Positions 8,465 to 17,419 of a DNA stretch of 64,000 nucleotides are shown piece after piece. Every line of letters begins with the position of its first letter. Position 1 is the first letter of the stretch. The notes below the pieces were generated by a model, which worked only from the letters and a program-made list of their open reading frames with translations, searched no databases and had not been told where the DNA came from. The stretch covers positions 62,001 to 126,000 of the forward strand of contig JAJZVM010000005.1 of NCBI GenBank assembly GCA_021845645.1. Reading direction: 5' to 3'. The position numbers were made by a program, and so were the translations under genes. Origin of the DNA: Bacillota bacterium (GTDB taxonomy: Bacteria > Bacillota_E > JAJZYS01 > JAJYTV01).

Positions 8465-8815
8465 TGGTGGAGGCGCGGGGGAACTGCCCCCCCGGTCCGC
8501 CAGGCCTCAAGCCCGGGCATCTACGAGCGTAGCCCTCGCTTTGATCTCGCCTTCGGTGCCTTACAAGGGCGAAGTCACCGTCGGCCAGCTGCAATTGATG
8601 TCCGTGCGCCGTCGCCGCGGCCGGTGCGCGTGAGTCCGCGAATTGCGTTCCTCCGACGTGCGGACTTCGTCAGGAGGAACGGCTCAAGCGCTCTTAGGCT
8701 GCGAGAGCGAAGTTGGAGTCGTTGGCAGTTGTGCCGTTTCCGCTGTTTTACGAGGCGCGGAACCTCGGCTCGCTTCCCGAACCGGACCGCCCGACGTCGA
8801 TTCTAGTTCGCCCCC
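8465..8815 (-). ncRNA. ssrA: Transfer-messenger RNA (tmRNA)
   Basis: A 351-base tmRNA read on the minus strand. The 5' GGGGGCG pairs with the 3' CGCCTCC before ACCA (one G-U pair), giving a 7-bp acceptor stem. The 5' half has the conserved ATCGACG. The P2 strands CGGTCCG and CGGACCG are exact complements. The tag frame at 8694-8735, entered after GAAAC, encodes GTTANDSNFALAA and ends in TAA; ALAA is the classic ClpXP degron. It rescues stalled ribosomes with SmpB, which is encoded immediately upstream. Two oddities: its 5' end overlaps the smpB coding end by 13 bases, and its T-loop lacks the usual TTC. Confidence 0.9.
8694..8735 (-). other. tmRNA tag-peptide reading frame
   Basis: A 13-codon frame plus TAA inside ssrA encoding GTTANDSNFALAA. 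The resume codon GGC follows GAAAC, with the A at -4 that is conserved in tmRNAs. The C-terminal ALAA marks products for proteolysis. Confidence 0.8.
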
Positions 8816-9270
8816 AAACTGTGGCGCCGGCCCTTCAGCGCGCGCTCCATCTCGCGTTTCGCGTCGCGCTCCTTCAGGTCCTCGCGCTTGTCGTAGAGCT
8901 TCTTGCCGCGGCAGACCCCGAGCTCCAGCTTGCACAGGCCACGATCCGTGAAGTACATGCGCAGCGGCACCACCGTCATGCCACGCTCGCGCATGCGACC
9001 AACGATCGCATCGAGCTCGCTGCGATGCAGCAGCAGCTTGCGCCGCCGGTACGGGTCCACGTTCATGCGGTTGCCCTGCTCATACGGGCTGATGTGCAGG
9101 TGCTGGACGTAGAGTTCGCCCTGCGAAAACGACGCATAAGCGTCCTGCAGGTTCACCCGCCCGATTCTCGCCGACTTGACTTCCGTGCCCGTCAAGGCGA
9201 TCCCCGCCTCGATCGTCTCGAGGACGAAGTAGTCGTGGCGGGCCTTGCGGTTGTCGGCGATGATCTTCAT
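8803..9270 (-). CDS. smpB: SsrA-binding protein SmpB
   Basis: A 155-residue OB-fold protein that binds tmRNA and brings it to stalled ribosomes. Typical blocks are present: NRKARHDYFVLETIEAGIAL, TGTEVKSARIGRVNLQDAYA, the HLHISPYEQGN strand, VVPLRMYFTDRGLCKLELG, and the basic tail GKKLYDKREDLKERDAKREM. The ATG overlaps the rnr stop (ATGA), so the two are coupled. The last codons (GGG GCG AAC TAG) lie inside the 5' acceptor strand of ssrA. Confidence 0.97.
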   Translation of the reverse strand: MKIIADNRKARHDYFVLETIEAGIALTGTEVKSARIGRVNLQDAYASFSQGELYVQHLHISPYEQGNRMNVDPYRRRKLLLHRSELDAIVGRMRERGMTVVPLRMYFTDRGLCKLELGVCRGKKLYDKREDLKERDAKREMERALKGRRHSLGAN

Positions 9271-11753
9271 GGCGTCTCGCCCGCAGGCTCCTTCGGCGTC
9301 TCCTTGCTGCCATTCTTGCCGCCTTTGCCGCGGCGGCCCGAACGGCGCCTATGATTATAGTTGCGGCGAGACTTCCTGTCAACGACAGGGGTCTGGGCGG
9401 CGGCGCCGCCCGCAGCCTCGCCCTCCGCTGTCGCGGCGGCGCCGGCCTCGCCGTCCCGCACATCCGTGCCGCCGCCGCCGGCCGGCGCAACGGGGGTCTC
9501 CGCCTGCGGCTGCTCCGCCTCACCGGCCCGGGCCGCACCCTTGCCGCCGCCGCGGCGCGCGCGGCCGCCACGGCCACCGTGACCGCCATTCTGGCCGTTG
9601 CCGCCGCCCTGGCCTTGCGCCACCTGCGCCGACTCCGCAAGCGACAGCTCGATCTCGCCCTGCTCGACGTCGACGCGCTCGACACGCACGCGCAGACGGT
9701 CGGCCAGACGGAAGACGCGGTGCTTGCGCTCGCCCTGCAGCTGGAACTGCTTCTCGTCGTAGTGGTAGTAATCGTCCGTGAGCGAGCTCACGCGCAGCAG
9801 CCCCTCGACGCCGAGCGAGACCTCGACGAAGATGCCGAACGGCGTCACGCCCGTGACGATGCCGTCGAACTCCACGCCCACCTTGTCCTGCATGAACTCG
9901 ACCTTCTTCAGGTCGAACGACTCGCGCTCCGCTTCGTCCGCCTGGCGCTCGCGTTCCGAGGAGAGGCGCGCGATCTCGGGCAGGCGCGCCACGAGGTCCT
10001 CGCGCCGCTCGTCGCGCATCGGCCGCCGGCGCAGGTGCTCCTTGAGGATGCGGTGGATGACGAGGTCCGGGTAGCGGCGGATCGGCGAGGTGAAGTGGCT
10101 GTAGAGCGGCGTCGACAGGCCGAAGTGCCCGATCGCCGCCGTGTCGTAGCGCGCGCGCGCCATCGAGCGCAGGACGACGGCATTCACGAGATGCTGCTCG
10201 GGCCTGCCCTCGACGCGTAGGAGCACGTCCTGCAAGGCGCGCGGGTGCAGCTTCTTGCCGTTGCCGCTGGCGATATGGTAGCCGAAGCGCGCGAGGAGAC
10301 CCCTGAGGATCTCGAGCTTCTCCGGGTCCGGCTCCTCATGCACGCGGTAGAGGAACGGCAGGTTCTGCCGCGTCGCGATCTCGGCCACGGCCTCGTTGGC
10401 CTGCAGCATGAACTCCTCGATCAGCTGGTCCGCCTCGGTGCGCTCGCGCCGCTCGATGGCGACCGGCTTGCCGTCCTCGCCAAGGCGCACCTTGAAGTCG
10501 CTGACGTCGAGGTCGATCGCGCCGCGCTCGCGGCGGCGGCGGCGGAGGATGTCCTTGAGACGCGCCATGCCGAACAGGATCGGCATCAGCTCCTCGTACT
10601 GCGGTTCCGGCGGCTGCCCCTCGAGCGTCAGGTTGACGCCGGTGTAGGAGAGGCGCGCGCGGGTGCGGATGATGCTCTCCTGCAGCTGGTGGCGCACGCG
10701 CCGACCGGCCGCGTCGACATCGATGAACACGCTGAGGGCGAGCCTGTCCTGCTGCGGCAGGAGGCTGCAGAGGCCGTTGGAGAGGCGCTCCGGCAGCATC
10801 GGGATCACACGGTCCACGAGGTAGACCGACGTGCCCCGCCGCAGGGCCTCGCGGTCCAGGGCCGTGCCCTCGTGCACGTAGTTGCCGACGTCGGCGATGT
10901 GCACGCCGAGCCGCCAGCCGTCGTCGGTCGGCTGCAGCGAGACCGCGTCGTCCAGATCCTTGGCGTCGTCGGAGTCGATCGTGAAGGTGACGAGGTCGCG
11001 CAAGTCCTGGCGCTGGCGCAGATCCTTCTGCGCCACCTCGGCGGGCAGCTTCTCGGCCTCCGCGAGGACGTCCTCGGGGAATGCCTCCGGCAGGCCCAGC
11101 TTGCGCACGATGGCAAGCACGTCCACGCCCGGCCTGTGCATCTCGCCGAGCCTCTCCACCACCTTGCCGACAGGGCCACGCCTGGCGTCACCGAACACCT
11201 CGACCTTGCAGACGACGAGCTCGCCGTCGCTGGCATCCAGGCGCTCGCTCTCGGGGATGATGATGTCGTAGGCGTCACGCCCGTCCTGCGGCCGCACGAA
11301 CCATGCGCCGCCGACCATCTCGATCCGCCCGACGATCGTGTCGCGCTGGCGCTGGACGATGCGCACCACCTCGCCGGAGCGCCCCTCGAGGCGGCGTACC
11401 AGTACGCGGTCGCCATGCATCGCGCCCTTGAGGTGCTCGACCGAGACCCTGAGGTCCTCGCCCTCTCCGTCCTCGGGGATGAACCAACTGTCGCCGCGCC
11501 GGGTGCCCTGGATGCGTCCCGGCAGGAGGTCGACGCGCCCCGGCACCGCCAGGGAGCCGCGCCGCGTGCGCACGAGTTCGCCCCGGGAGACCATCTCTTC
11601 CAGCATGCGCGTGAAGGATCCCCGGCGTTCGGTCTTGATCTCGAACCTGTCCGCAAGCTCCTCGGGTGACATCGGATGCTGCGCCTCGTCGCGGATGAAC
11701 GCGATGAGGCTTTGCCGCTGCGGCAGGTCGGACGGGCGCCGGCGGCGGCTCAC
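9267..11753 (-). CDS. rnr: Ribonuclease R with long basic Gly-rich tail
   Basis: An 828-residue RNB-family 3'-5' exoribonuclease that degrades structured RNA and works with SmpB-tmRNA on stalled messages. Order: winged-helix N-terminus, cold-shock domains, the RNB core with the catalytic DSDDAKDLDDAV cluster near 275, and an S1 domain (FDGIVTGVTPFGIFVEV). Beyond the S1 domain is a tail of about 120 residues (from about 710), first Gly/Arg-rich (GGHGGRGGRARRGGGKG), then acidic-Ala, then Lys/Arg-rich. The GTG start has GGGAGGTG upstream and overlaps the esterase stop. Confidence 0.95.
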   Translation of the reverse strand: MSRRRRPSDLPQRQSLIAFIRDEAQHPMSPEELADRFEIKTERRGSFTRMLEEMVSRGELVRTRRGSLAVPGRVDLLPGRIQGTRRGDSWFIPEDGEGEDLRVSVEHLKGAMHGDRVLVRRLEGRSGEVVRIVQRQRDTIVGRIEMVGGAWFVRPQDGRDAYDIIIPESERLDASDGELVVCKVEVFGDARRGPVGKVVERLGEMHRPGVDVLAIVRKLGLPEAFPEDVLAEAEKLPAEVAQKDLRQRQDLRDLVTFTIDSDDAKDLDDAVSLQPTDDGWRLGVHIADVGNYVHEGTALDREALRRGTSVYLVDRVIPMLPERLSNGLCSLLPQQDRLALSVFIDVDAAGRRVRHQLQESIIRTRARLSYTGVNLTLEGQPPEPQYEELMPILFGMARLKDILRRRRRERGAIDLDVSDFKVRLGEDGKPVAIERRERTEADQLIEEFMLQANEAVAEIATRQNLPFLYRVHEEPDPEKLEILRGLLARFGYHIASGNGKKLHPRALQDVLLRVEGRPEQHLVNAVVLRSMARARYDTAAIGHFGLSTPLYSHFTSPIRRYPDLVIHRILKEHLRRRPMRDERREDLVARLPEIARLSSERERQADEAERESFDLKKVEFMQDKVGVEFDGIVTGVTPFGIFVEVSLGVEGLLRVSSLTDDYYHYDEKQFQLQGERKHRVFRLADRLRVRVERVDVEQGEIELSLAESAQVAQGQGGGNGQNGGHGGRGGRARRGGGKGAARAGEAEQPQAETPVAPAGGGGTDVRDGEAGAAATAEGEAAGGAAAQTPVVDRKSRRNYNHRRRSGRRGKGGKNGSKETPKEPAGETP

Positions 11754-12454
11754 GAGGCACCTCCCAGGGTTCGCCCCAGGAAGGCTGCGGTGCGCTGCAG
11801 GAACGCCTCCGCGTCCTGGCGCGGTACGTGCTCATAGGATGGAAGCATCTCAAACTCCTTCTCCCGACTGCCGATCCGCTCGAAGAGCAGCCTCGACGCC
11901 TCGGGGCGCACCGTCGGGTCGTGCTCGGATTGCAGCACGAGCGCGGGTGCGCGCACCTTCGGGGCTTCGAGGGCGGCCTCCCGCGTCGCGCGCACGAGTT
12001 CTGCCACGGCGTGCACCGAGATGCGGTCCTCGGCTTCGGGTCCAATCTTGATGAACGGAACGACGCGCCACAGGTAGGGTGCGATCAGGGCCGTCCTGCG
12101 CTGCACTCCGGCCGCGGGGTTGACGCACACCAGCGCGCGGACGGGGAAGCGCGCCGCCAGATCCACCGCCAGCATACCCCCGAGCGAGAGGCCCAAGACG
12201 GCGACGCCGCTGCCCGCGCCCTCCTCCACGAGCTCCAGGAGGCCGAGCTCGGCGCTGCGGCGCCACGCGTAGGCGGACGCCCGGCTGAGTTCGAGCGGCC
12301 CCGCGCCATGGCCGGCCAGCCATGGCGCGGAGACCCTGTAGCCGTTCGCGGCCAGCCGCTCGCCGAACACCGCGAGGTCCGCCGGGGCGCCCGTGAAGCC
12401 ATGCACGAGCAGGACGCCCGGACCGCCCTGCCCCCAGCGCAGGCCCTCTGGCAT
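11750..12454 (-). CDS. Carboxylesterase (Est30-like alpha/beta hydrolase)
   Basis: A 234-residue cytosolic alpha/beta hydrolase. The catalytic triad can be read as Ser90 in GLSLGG, Asp179 in LQSEHDPTV and His209 in SYEHVPRQD; the oxyanion motif HGFTG is at 19-23. Size and context, between secG and rnr, match the Est30-type carboxylesterases found in the same place in many Bacillota. The ATG at 12454 lies 7 bases after the secG stop, with GAGGGC directly before it. The natural ester substrate is unknown. Confidence 0.88.
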   Translation of the reverse strand: MPEGLRWGQGGPGVLLVHGFTGAPADLAVFGERLAANGYRVSAPWLAGHGAGPLELSRASAYAWRRSAELGLLELVEEGAGSGVAVLGLSLGGMLAVDLAARFPVRALVCVNPAAGVQRRTALIAPYLWRVVPFIKIGPEAEDRISVHAVAELVRATREAALEAPKVRAPALVLQSEHDPTVRPEASRLLFERIGSREKEFEMLPSYEHVPRQDAEAFLQRTAAFLGRTLGGAS

Positions 12455-12461
12455 GCCCTCG

Positions 12462-12689
12462 CTAGAAGCCGACGCGCGCGAGGACCAGCGACAGGGCAAA
12501 GAAGACGAACGCGAGCACGGCCGTCGCGCGCGCAAGGCTCTCGTCGAGCCCGCGCCGCCTGCCGAAGAAGGTCTCGCTCGAACTGCCGAAGGAACCCGTG
12601 AAGCCCGGGACGCGCGCCGACTGCAGCAGGATGCTGACGACCAGCAGGATCGCCACCAGGATGTAGACGATCAGACCCAGGGTCTTCAA
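12462..12689 (-). CDS. secG: Preprotein translocase subunit SecG
   Basis: A 75-residue membrane subunit of the SecYEG channel. Two hydrophobic helices (TLGLIVYILVAILLVVSILL and RATAVLAFVFFALSLVLARV) flank the Gly/Ser/Phe loop GFTGSFGSSSETFFGRRRG, the SecG signature. The start is a TTG at 12689 (M-K-T-L-G) with GGCGGTG about 7 bases upstream; the open frame beyond it has no secG-like residues. It sits between eno and the esterase, as in many Bacillota. Confidence 0.9.
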   Translation of the reverse strand: MKTLGLIVYILVAILLVVSILLQSARVPGFTGSFGSSSETFFGRRRGLDESLARATAVLAFVFFALSLVLARVGF

Positions 12690-12714
12690 AAACTGTTCAC
12701 CGCCCAAATCTTCG

Positions 12715-14010
12715 TTACTTGGCTGAGTGTAGCACCCCGGCGCCCGCGCGCACAAGCGAGCCGGCATAGCGCTGGGACTCGCCCAGCTCGTCGGCGATGC
12801 GCAGGAGCTCGTTGTACTTGGCCACGCGCTCGCCCCGGGCGGGCGCGCCGGTCTTGAGCTGGCCGGCACCCGTGGCCACGGCGAGATGCGCGATGGTCGC
12901 GTCGTCCGTCTCACCGGAACGGTGCGAGATGAAGGTCGTATAGCCGCTGCGCCTCGCGAGGGCCATCGTCTCGAGAGTCTCCGTGAGGGTGCCGACCTGG
13001 TTCAGCTTGATGAGGATGCTGTTGGCCGCGCCTTGCGCAATGCCCTGCTGGAGCCGCTCCTCCTGCGTGACGAAGATGTCGTCGCCGACGATCTGCACCT
13101 TGTCGCCGATCGCCTGCGTCAGCAGCCGGAATCCTTCGAAGTCCTCCTCGGCGAACGGGTCTTCCAGCAGGATGATCGGATACCGCGACACCCAGCCGCT
13201 GTAGATGTCCACCGCCGCCTGCCGCTCCACGAGCTGGCCGTTCAGGCGGTAGCTCGCGCCCTCGAGCAGCTCGCTCGCCGCGCAGTCGATCGCCAGCGCG
13301 ACATCCTCGCCCGGCCTGAGGCCCGCGGTCTCGATCGCCCGCACGAGGAACTCGATGGCCGCCTCGTCGTTCGGCAGGTCCGGCGCGAAGCCGCCCTCGT
13401 CACCGACCGCCGTCGCGAGGCCCTGCTTCTTCAGGATCGACTTCAGCGTGTGGTAGACCTCCGCGCCGTAGCGCACCGCCTCGGCGAAGGTCGGGGCGCC
13501 TACGGGCGCCAGCATGAACTCCTGCACGCCCACGTTGTTGTCGGCATGCTTGCCGCCGTTGATGACATTCATGAACGGCACCGGCAGGAGGTTCGCCCCG
13601 ACGCCGCCCAGGTAGCGGAAGAAGGGCAGGCCGGCCGCGTTCGCCGCCGCTCTGGCGACGGCGAGACTGACGCCGAGAATCGCGTTCGCGCCGAGGTGCG
13701 ACTTCTGCTTCGTGCCGTCGAGCTTCAGGAGCCGGCGGTCGACCGCCACCTGGTCGAAGGCGTCCATGCCTTGCAGTTCCGGCGCGATCAGCCGCTCGAC
13801 GTTCGCGACCGCCGTCCGCACGCCGAGCCCATGGTAGCGCGCGGGGTCGTCGTCGCGCAGCTCCGTCGCCTCGTGCTTGCCCGTGGAGGCTCCCGACGGG
13901 ACGATGGCGCGACCGCGCGAACCGTCCGCGAGCCACGCCTCCACCTCCACGGTGGGATTGCCGCGGGAGTCGAGCACCTCGCGGGCGCGCAGGTCCGTGA
14001 TCTTGGTCAT
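12715..14010 (-). CDS. eno: Enolase
   Basis: A 431-residue enzyme converting 2-phosphoglycerate to phosphoenolpyruvate. It shows [29 protein letters not shown], the [11 protein letters not shown] loop, the catalytic GDEGGFAP and [11 protein letters not shown] acids, the Mg ligand region VGDDIFVTQ, and [14 protein letters not shown], with SHRSGETDD near the end. Length and motifs are normal. The ATG overlaps the gpmI stop (ATGA), with AAGGAG inside the end of gpmI. Confidence 0.98.
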   Translation of the reverse strand: MTKITDLRAREVLDSRGNPTVEVEAWLADGSRGRAIVPSGASTGKHEATELRDDDPARYHGLGVRTAVANVERLIAPELQGMDAFDQVAVDRRLLKLDGTKQKSHLGANAILGVSLAVARAAANAAGLPFFRYLGGVGANLLPVPFMNVINGGKHADNNVGVQEFMLAPVGAPTFAEAVRYGAEVYHTLKSILKKQGLATAVGDEGGFAPDLPNDEAAIEFLVRAIETAGLRPGEDVALAIDCAASELLEGASYRLNGQLVERQAAVDIYSGWVSRYPIILLEDPFAEEDFEGFRLLTQAIGDKVQIVGDDIFVTQEERLQQGIAQGAANSILIKLNQVGTLTETLETMALARRSGYTTFISHRSGETDDATIAHLAVATGAGQLKTGAPARGERVAKYNELLRIADELGESQRYAGSLVRAGAGVLHSAK

Positions 14011-15512
14011 CTCGAGGCACGCTCCTTCACGATGAGACTCTCTCCGGTCATCTCGGCCGGCCTCTCCAGGCCCATGATCGCGAGCAGTGTCGGGGCCACG
14101 TCGGCGAGGATGCCGTCGCGCAGGCTCTCCCCGGGCTCGGCACCCGCGAGCAGCACCGGCACGAGGTTGCGGCTGTGGGCGGTCTGCGGGCCGCCCCGCG
14201 TGTCGACCATCTCTTCCGCGTTGCCGTGGTCCGCCAGCACCAGCACCTGGCCTCCCTGCTCCAGCAGGGCGGGCAGGAGCTCCGCGAGGCCGCGGTCGAC
14301 CGCCTCGACCGCCGCGACCGCCGCGGGGATCGACCCGGTGTGGCCGACCATGTCGGCATTCGCGTAGTTGAGCACGAACAGGTCCGGGCGCTCCCGGCGC
14401 ACGCGCTGCACGGCCTCTTCCGTCAGGGCCGCCGCCGACATCTCCGGCTGGAGGTCGTACGTCGTGACCTTCGGCGAGGGGACGAGCACGCGCTCCTCGC
14501 GGGGAAACGGCTGCTCGCGCCCGCCGTTGAGGAAGTACGTCACGTGTGCGTACTTCTCCGTCTCGGCCATGCGCAACTGCGTGAGGCCCGCCTGGCTGAC
14601 CACCTCGCCGATGGTGTTCTCCACGGCGAGCGGCCCGAATGCGCGGGGGATCTGGAAGTCCCCGTCGTACTCCGTCATCGCGGAGAGCGGGAACGTGCCC
14701 TCCGGGCGGCGGAAGCCGTCGAACCCGGGGTCGGCGATGGCCCGCGAGATCTCGCGGGCGCGGTCGGCGCGGAAGTTCCAGAAGAAGAACGGGTCCTGCG
14801 CCCTCGCGCCTTCGTACGCGCCGATCAGCGTCGGCACGACGAACTCGTCGTCCTCGCCCGCGGCGTACGCCATCTGGAGCCCTTCGAGGGCCGATCCCGC
14901 GCGCCGTCCCCTGCCGCGCACGATGGCGTCGTAGGCGGCCTCCACCCTGTCCCAGCGCCGGTCGCGGTCCATGGCGTAGTAGCGGCCGCCGATCGTCGCG
15001 ACGCGGGCCCCCGTCTCGCGGCACACGGCCTCCAGGCGCTCGAGCGACTCGCCGGCGCTGCGCGGCGGCACGTCGCGCCCGTCGAGGATGGCGTGCACCA
15101 GCACCTCGCGCCCCGCCAGGAAGCGGATGAGCGCCAGCGCGTGGTCGACGTGCGCGTGCACGCCGCCCGGCGACAGAAGGCCCATGACGTGCACGCGCTG
15201 CGCCTCTCGCAATGCCGTGAAGACCGGGTTGCGCTCGAGCTCGCCCTGCGCGATGGCGCGGCTGATGCGCGGCAGGTCCTGATAGACGACGCGCCCCGCG
15301 CCGATGTTGAGGTGGCCGACGTTGGAGTTGCCCATCTGGCCGTCCGTGAGGCCGACGGCCTCGCCGTCGGTGCGCAGGCGCGCCATGGGCCAGCGCCCCG
15401 TCAGCTCGTCCCAGTACGGGGTCCTGGCCTGGGAAACCGCGTTGCCAGGCCCTGCCGGGGCGATGCCCCAGCCGTCGAGAACGATCAGACCCGCGGGCCG
15501 TCCGCTACGCAT
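14007..15512 (-). CDS. gpmI: Cofactor-independent phosphoglycerate mutase
   Basis: A 501-residue, Mn-dependent enzyme that interconverts 3- and 2-phosphoglycerate. The alkaline-phosphatase-type core starts with [10 protein letters not shown]; the phosphoserine nucleophile is in [48 protein letters not shown] and the second metal site ([22 protein letters not shown]) follow in order. The start overlaps the tpiA end by 8 bases. This type is pH-sensitive and sporulation-associated in Bacillus, which suits a spore former. Confidence 0.97.
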   Translation of the reverse strand: MRSGRPAGLIVLDGWGIAPAGPGNAVSQARTPYWDELTGRWPMARLRTDGEAVGLTDGQMGNSNVGHLNIGAGRVVYQDLPRISRAIAQGELERNPVFTALREAQRVHVMGLLSPGGVHAHVDHALALIRFLAGREVLVHAILDGRDVPPRSAGESLERLEAVCRETGARVATIGGRYYAMDRDRRWDRVEAAYDAIVRGRGRRAGSALEGLQMAYAAGEDDEFVVPTLIGAYEGARAQDPFFFWNFRADRAREISRAIADPGFDGFRRPEGTFPLSAMTEYDGDFQIPRAFGPLAVENTIGEVVSQAGLTQLRMAETEKYAHVTYFLNGGREQPFPREERVLVPSPKVTTYDLQPEMSAAALTEEAVQRVRRERPDLFVLNYANADMVGHTGSIPAAVAAVEAVDRGLAELLPALLEQGGQVLVLADHGNAEEMVDTRGGPQTAHSRNLVPVLLAGAEPGESLRDGILADVAPTLLAIMGLERPAEMTGESLIVKERASR

Positions 15513-16251
15513 CCACCATCACCTCCAGCATGGCGAGAAAAGAGCTCGGGTCGAGCGAGGCCGATCCGACCAGCAGCCCGTCGATCAGCGGTTCGGCCAT
15601 GAATCCTGGCGCGCTCGCGGCGGATGTGGAGCCGCCGTAGAGCAGCGAGAGATGCCCGAGTGCCTGGTGGCCGCAGCGCTCCCGCACCCGCTCGCGGATC
15701 AGCGCCGCCGCGTCGCCGGCCTGGGCGGGTGTCGCCGGGGCGCCGCTGCCGATCGCCCAGACGGGCTCGTAGGCGATGACGAGCTCCCCCCCGAGGTCTC
15801 CCGAGAGAGCGTCGAGGACGGTGTCCACCTGGGCGCGGATGCGCCCGGGACCCTGCCCCGCGCCGCGTTCCCCGGCGTCTTCCCCGACACAGTAGACGGG
15901 CGTCAGTCCGGCGCGCCAGAGCGCAGCGATCCTGCGCGCGGCGAGCTCGTCGTTGTCGCCTGCGTAGCGGCGCCGCTCGGAATGGGCCACGAGCGCGTAG
16001 CGGCAGCCTGCGTCCCGGAGCTGGCCGGCGGAGACCATGCCCGTGAAGGCCCCTTCGTCGGCCCACGCGACGTCCTGGGCGCCGAGCGCGATCTGCCCTG
16101 TATGGTCCCGCAAGGCGCAGAGCGCGGTCAGCGGCGGAAAGACGACGACCTGCGCCCGTCCGAGCAGCGGCGAGCCCGCGACGGCCCCGAACCAGGCCCT
16201 GGCCTCGGCGATCGTCTTGTACATCTTCCAGTTGGCCGCGAGGATGGCCAT
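15505..16251 (-). CDS. tpiA: Triosephosphate isomerase
   Basis: A 248-residue TIM-barrel enzyme interconverting dihydroxyacetone phosphate and glyceraldehyde 3-phosphate. Active-site landmarks are ANWKMYK (Lys), ALVAHSERR (His) and VIAYEPVWAIGSG (Glu); the phosphate-binding LLYGGSTSA and GLLVGSASLDP follow. The ATG at 16251 begins one base after the pgk stop. Confidence 0.97.
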   Translation of the reverse strand: MAILAANWKMYKTIAEARAWFGAVAGSPLLGRAQVVVFPPLTALCALRDHTGQIALGAQDVAWADEGAFTGMVSAGQLRDAGCRYALVAHSERRRYAGDNDELAARRIAALWRAGLTPVYCVGEDAGERGAGQGPGRIRAQVDTVLDALSGDLGGELVIAYEPVWAIGSGAPATPAQAGDAAALIRERVRERCGHQALGHLSLLYGGSTSAASAPGFMAEPLIDGLLVGSASLDPSSFLAMLEVMVDA

Positions 16252-16252
16252 C

Positions 16253-17419
16253 TCAGCTCTCCAGGAGGCCTTCGATGCCGGGCAGGACCCGTCCTTCCAG
16301 GAACTCGAGCGACGCGCCGCCGCCCGTCGAGACGTGTCCGACCTTGTCGGACACCCCCGCGGCGGCGAGCGCGGCCGCCGAGTCGCCGCCACCGACCACC
16401 GTGTAGCCCCGGCAGTCCGCGACGGCCTTCGCGAGGGCCAGCGTGCCCTCGGCGAACGGCGCGCGCTCGTAGAGTCCCAGCGGCCCGTTCCAGAAGACGC
16501 GCTTCGCGCCGAGGACGATATCGCGGTAGGCCGCTTGCGTGGCGGGTCCGATGTCGACGATCATCTCGTCGGAGGAGACCTCCTCGACGTTCACCGCACG
16601 GCCAGACTCGGTGATGGCACGGGTGGCCACGACGTCGATCGGCAGGTGGAAGCGGCCCTGGAAGCGGCGCATCAGGCCCCGCGCCACGTCGAGCTCTCCG
16701 GACTCCGCGAGCGAGCGGCCGATCGGCACGCCGCGCGCCTCGAGGAACGTGTTGCCGAGCGCGCCGCCGATCAGCACCTCCTGCGCCTGCTGCGCGAGGT
16801 GCTCGATGACGCCGATCTTGTCCGAAATCTTCGCACCGCCCAGGATCAGCACGAACGGCTGCTCGCTGCCGTGCATCAGGCGGTCGAGCGCCTGCACCTC
16901 GCGTTCCACGAGCCTCCCGGCGTAGCTCGGCAGGATGGCGGTGATGGCGTGGGTGGACGCATGGGCGCGGTGGACCGCCCCGAACGCGTCCTCGACGAAG
17001 ATCTCGCCGAAGCGGGCAAGCTCGGCCGCGAAGCCCGGGTCGTCCATGGTCTCGCGCGCGTCGAAGCGCAGGTTGTCGAGCAGCAGAAGGTCGCCGGGCC
17101 CGATCCGCTTCACTTCCGCCTGTGCGGCGGCGCTGGTCGGCAGCCCCTGCGTGAACCGCACCTCCGCCGACAGCAGCTCGGAGAGCCTCTGCGCCACGGG
17201 GCCGAGGCTGAGACCGTCCTCGATCTTGCCCTTGGGCCTGCCCAGGTGGGACATCAGGACGACGGCGGCGCCGCGCCCACGCAAGCTCTCGATCGTCGGC
17301 AGGGAAGCACGGATGCGCGTGTCGTCACGGATGCGCCCGTTCTCAAGCGGCACGTTGAGGTCCGCCCGCACCAGTGCGAGCCCCACGCGCGGCGCGGAAC
17401 TGAGACTGCGCAGGTTCAC
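16253..17419 (-). CDS. pgk: Phosphoglycerate kinase
   Basis: A 388-residue two-domain kinase that makes ATP from 1,3-bisphosphoglycerate. The sequence shows LVRADLNVPLENGRIRDDTR, the LMSHLGRPKG loop, LLLDNLRFDARE, VEDAFGAVHRAHAST, VLILGGAKISDKIGVI and the nucleotide loop YTVVGGGDSAAAL. The start is a GTG at 17419 that overlaps the gap stop (GTGA), with GAGGGTG upstream. Normal length. Confidence 0.97.
   Translation of the reverse strand: MNLRSLSSAPRVGLALVRADLNVPLENGRIRDDTRIRASLPTIESLRGRGAAVVLMSHLGRPKGKIEDGLSLGPVAQRLSELLSAEVRFTQGLPTSAAAQAEVKRIGPGDLLLLDNLRFDARETMDDPGFAAELARFGEIFVEDAFGAVHRAHASTHAITAILPSYAGRLVEREVQALDRLMHGSEQPFVLILGGAKISDKIGVIEHLAQQAQEVLIGGALGNTFLEARGVPIGRSLAESGELDVARGLMRRFQGRFHLPIDVVATRAITESGRAVNVEEVSSDEMIVDIGPATQAAYRDIVLGAKRVFWNGPLGLYERAPFAEGTLALAKAVADCRGYTVVGGGDSAAALAAAGVSDKVGHVSTGGGASLEFLEGRVLPGIEGLLES

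Noticed and set aside
8430..8520. N-terminal extension of the YuzD-like protein
   Set aside because: It would run into the 3' end of the tmRNA; the ATG at 8430 has a good ribosome site and fits the family length.
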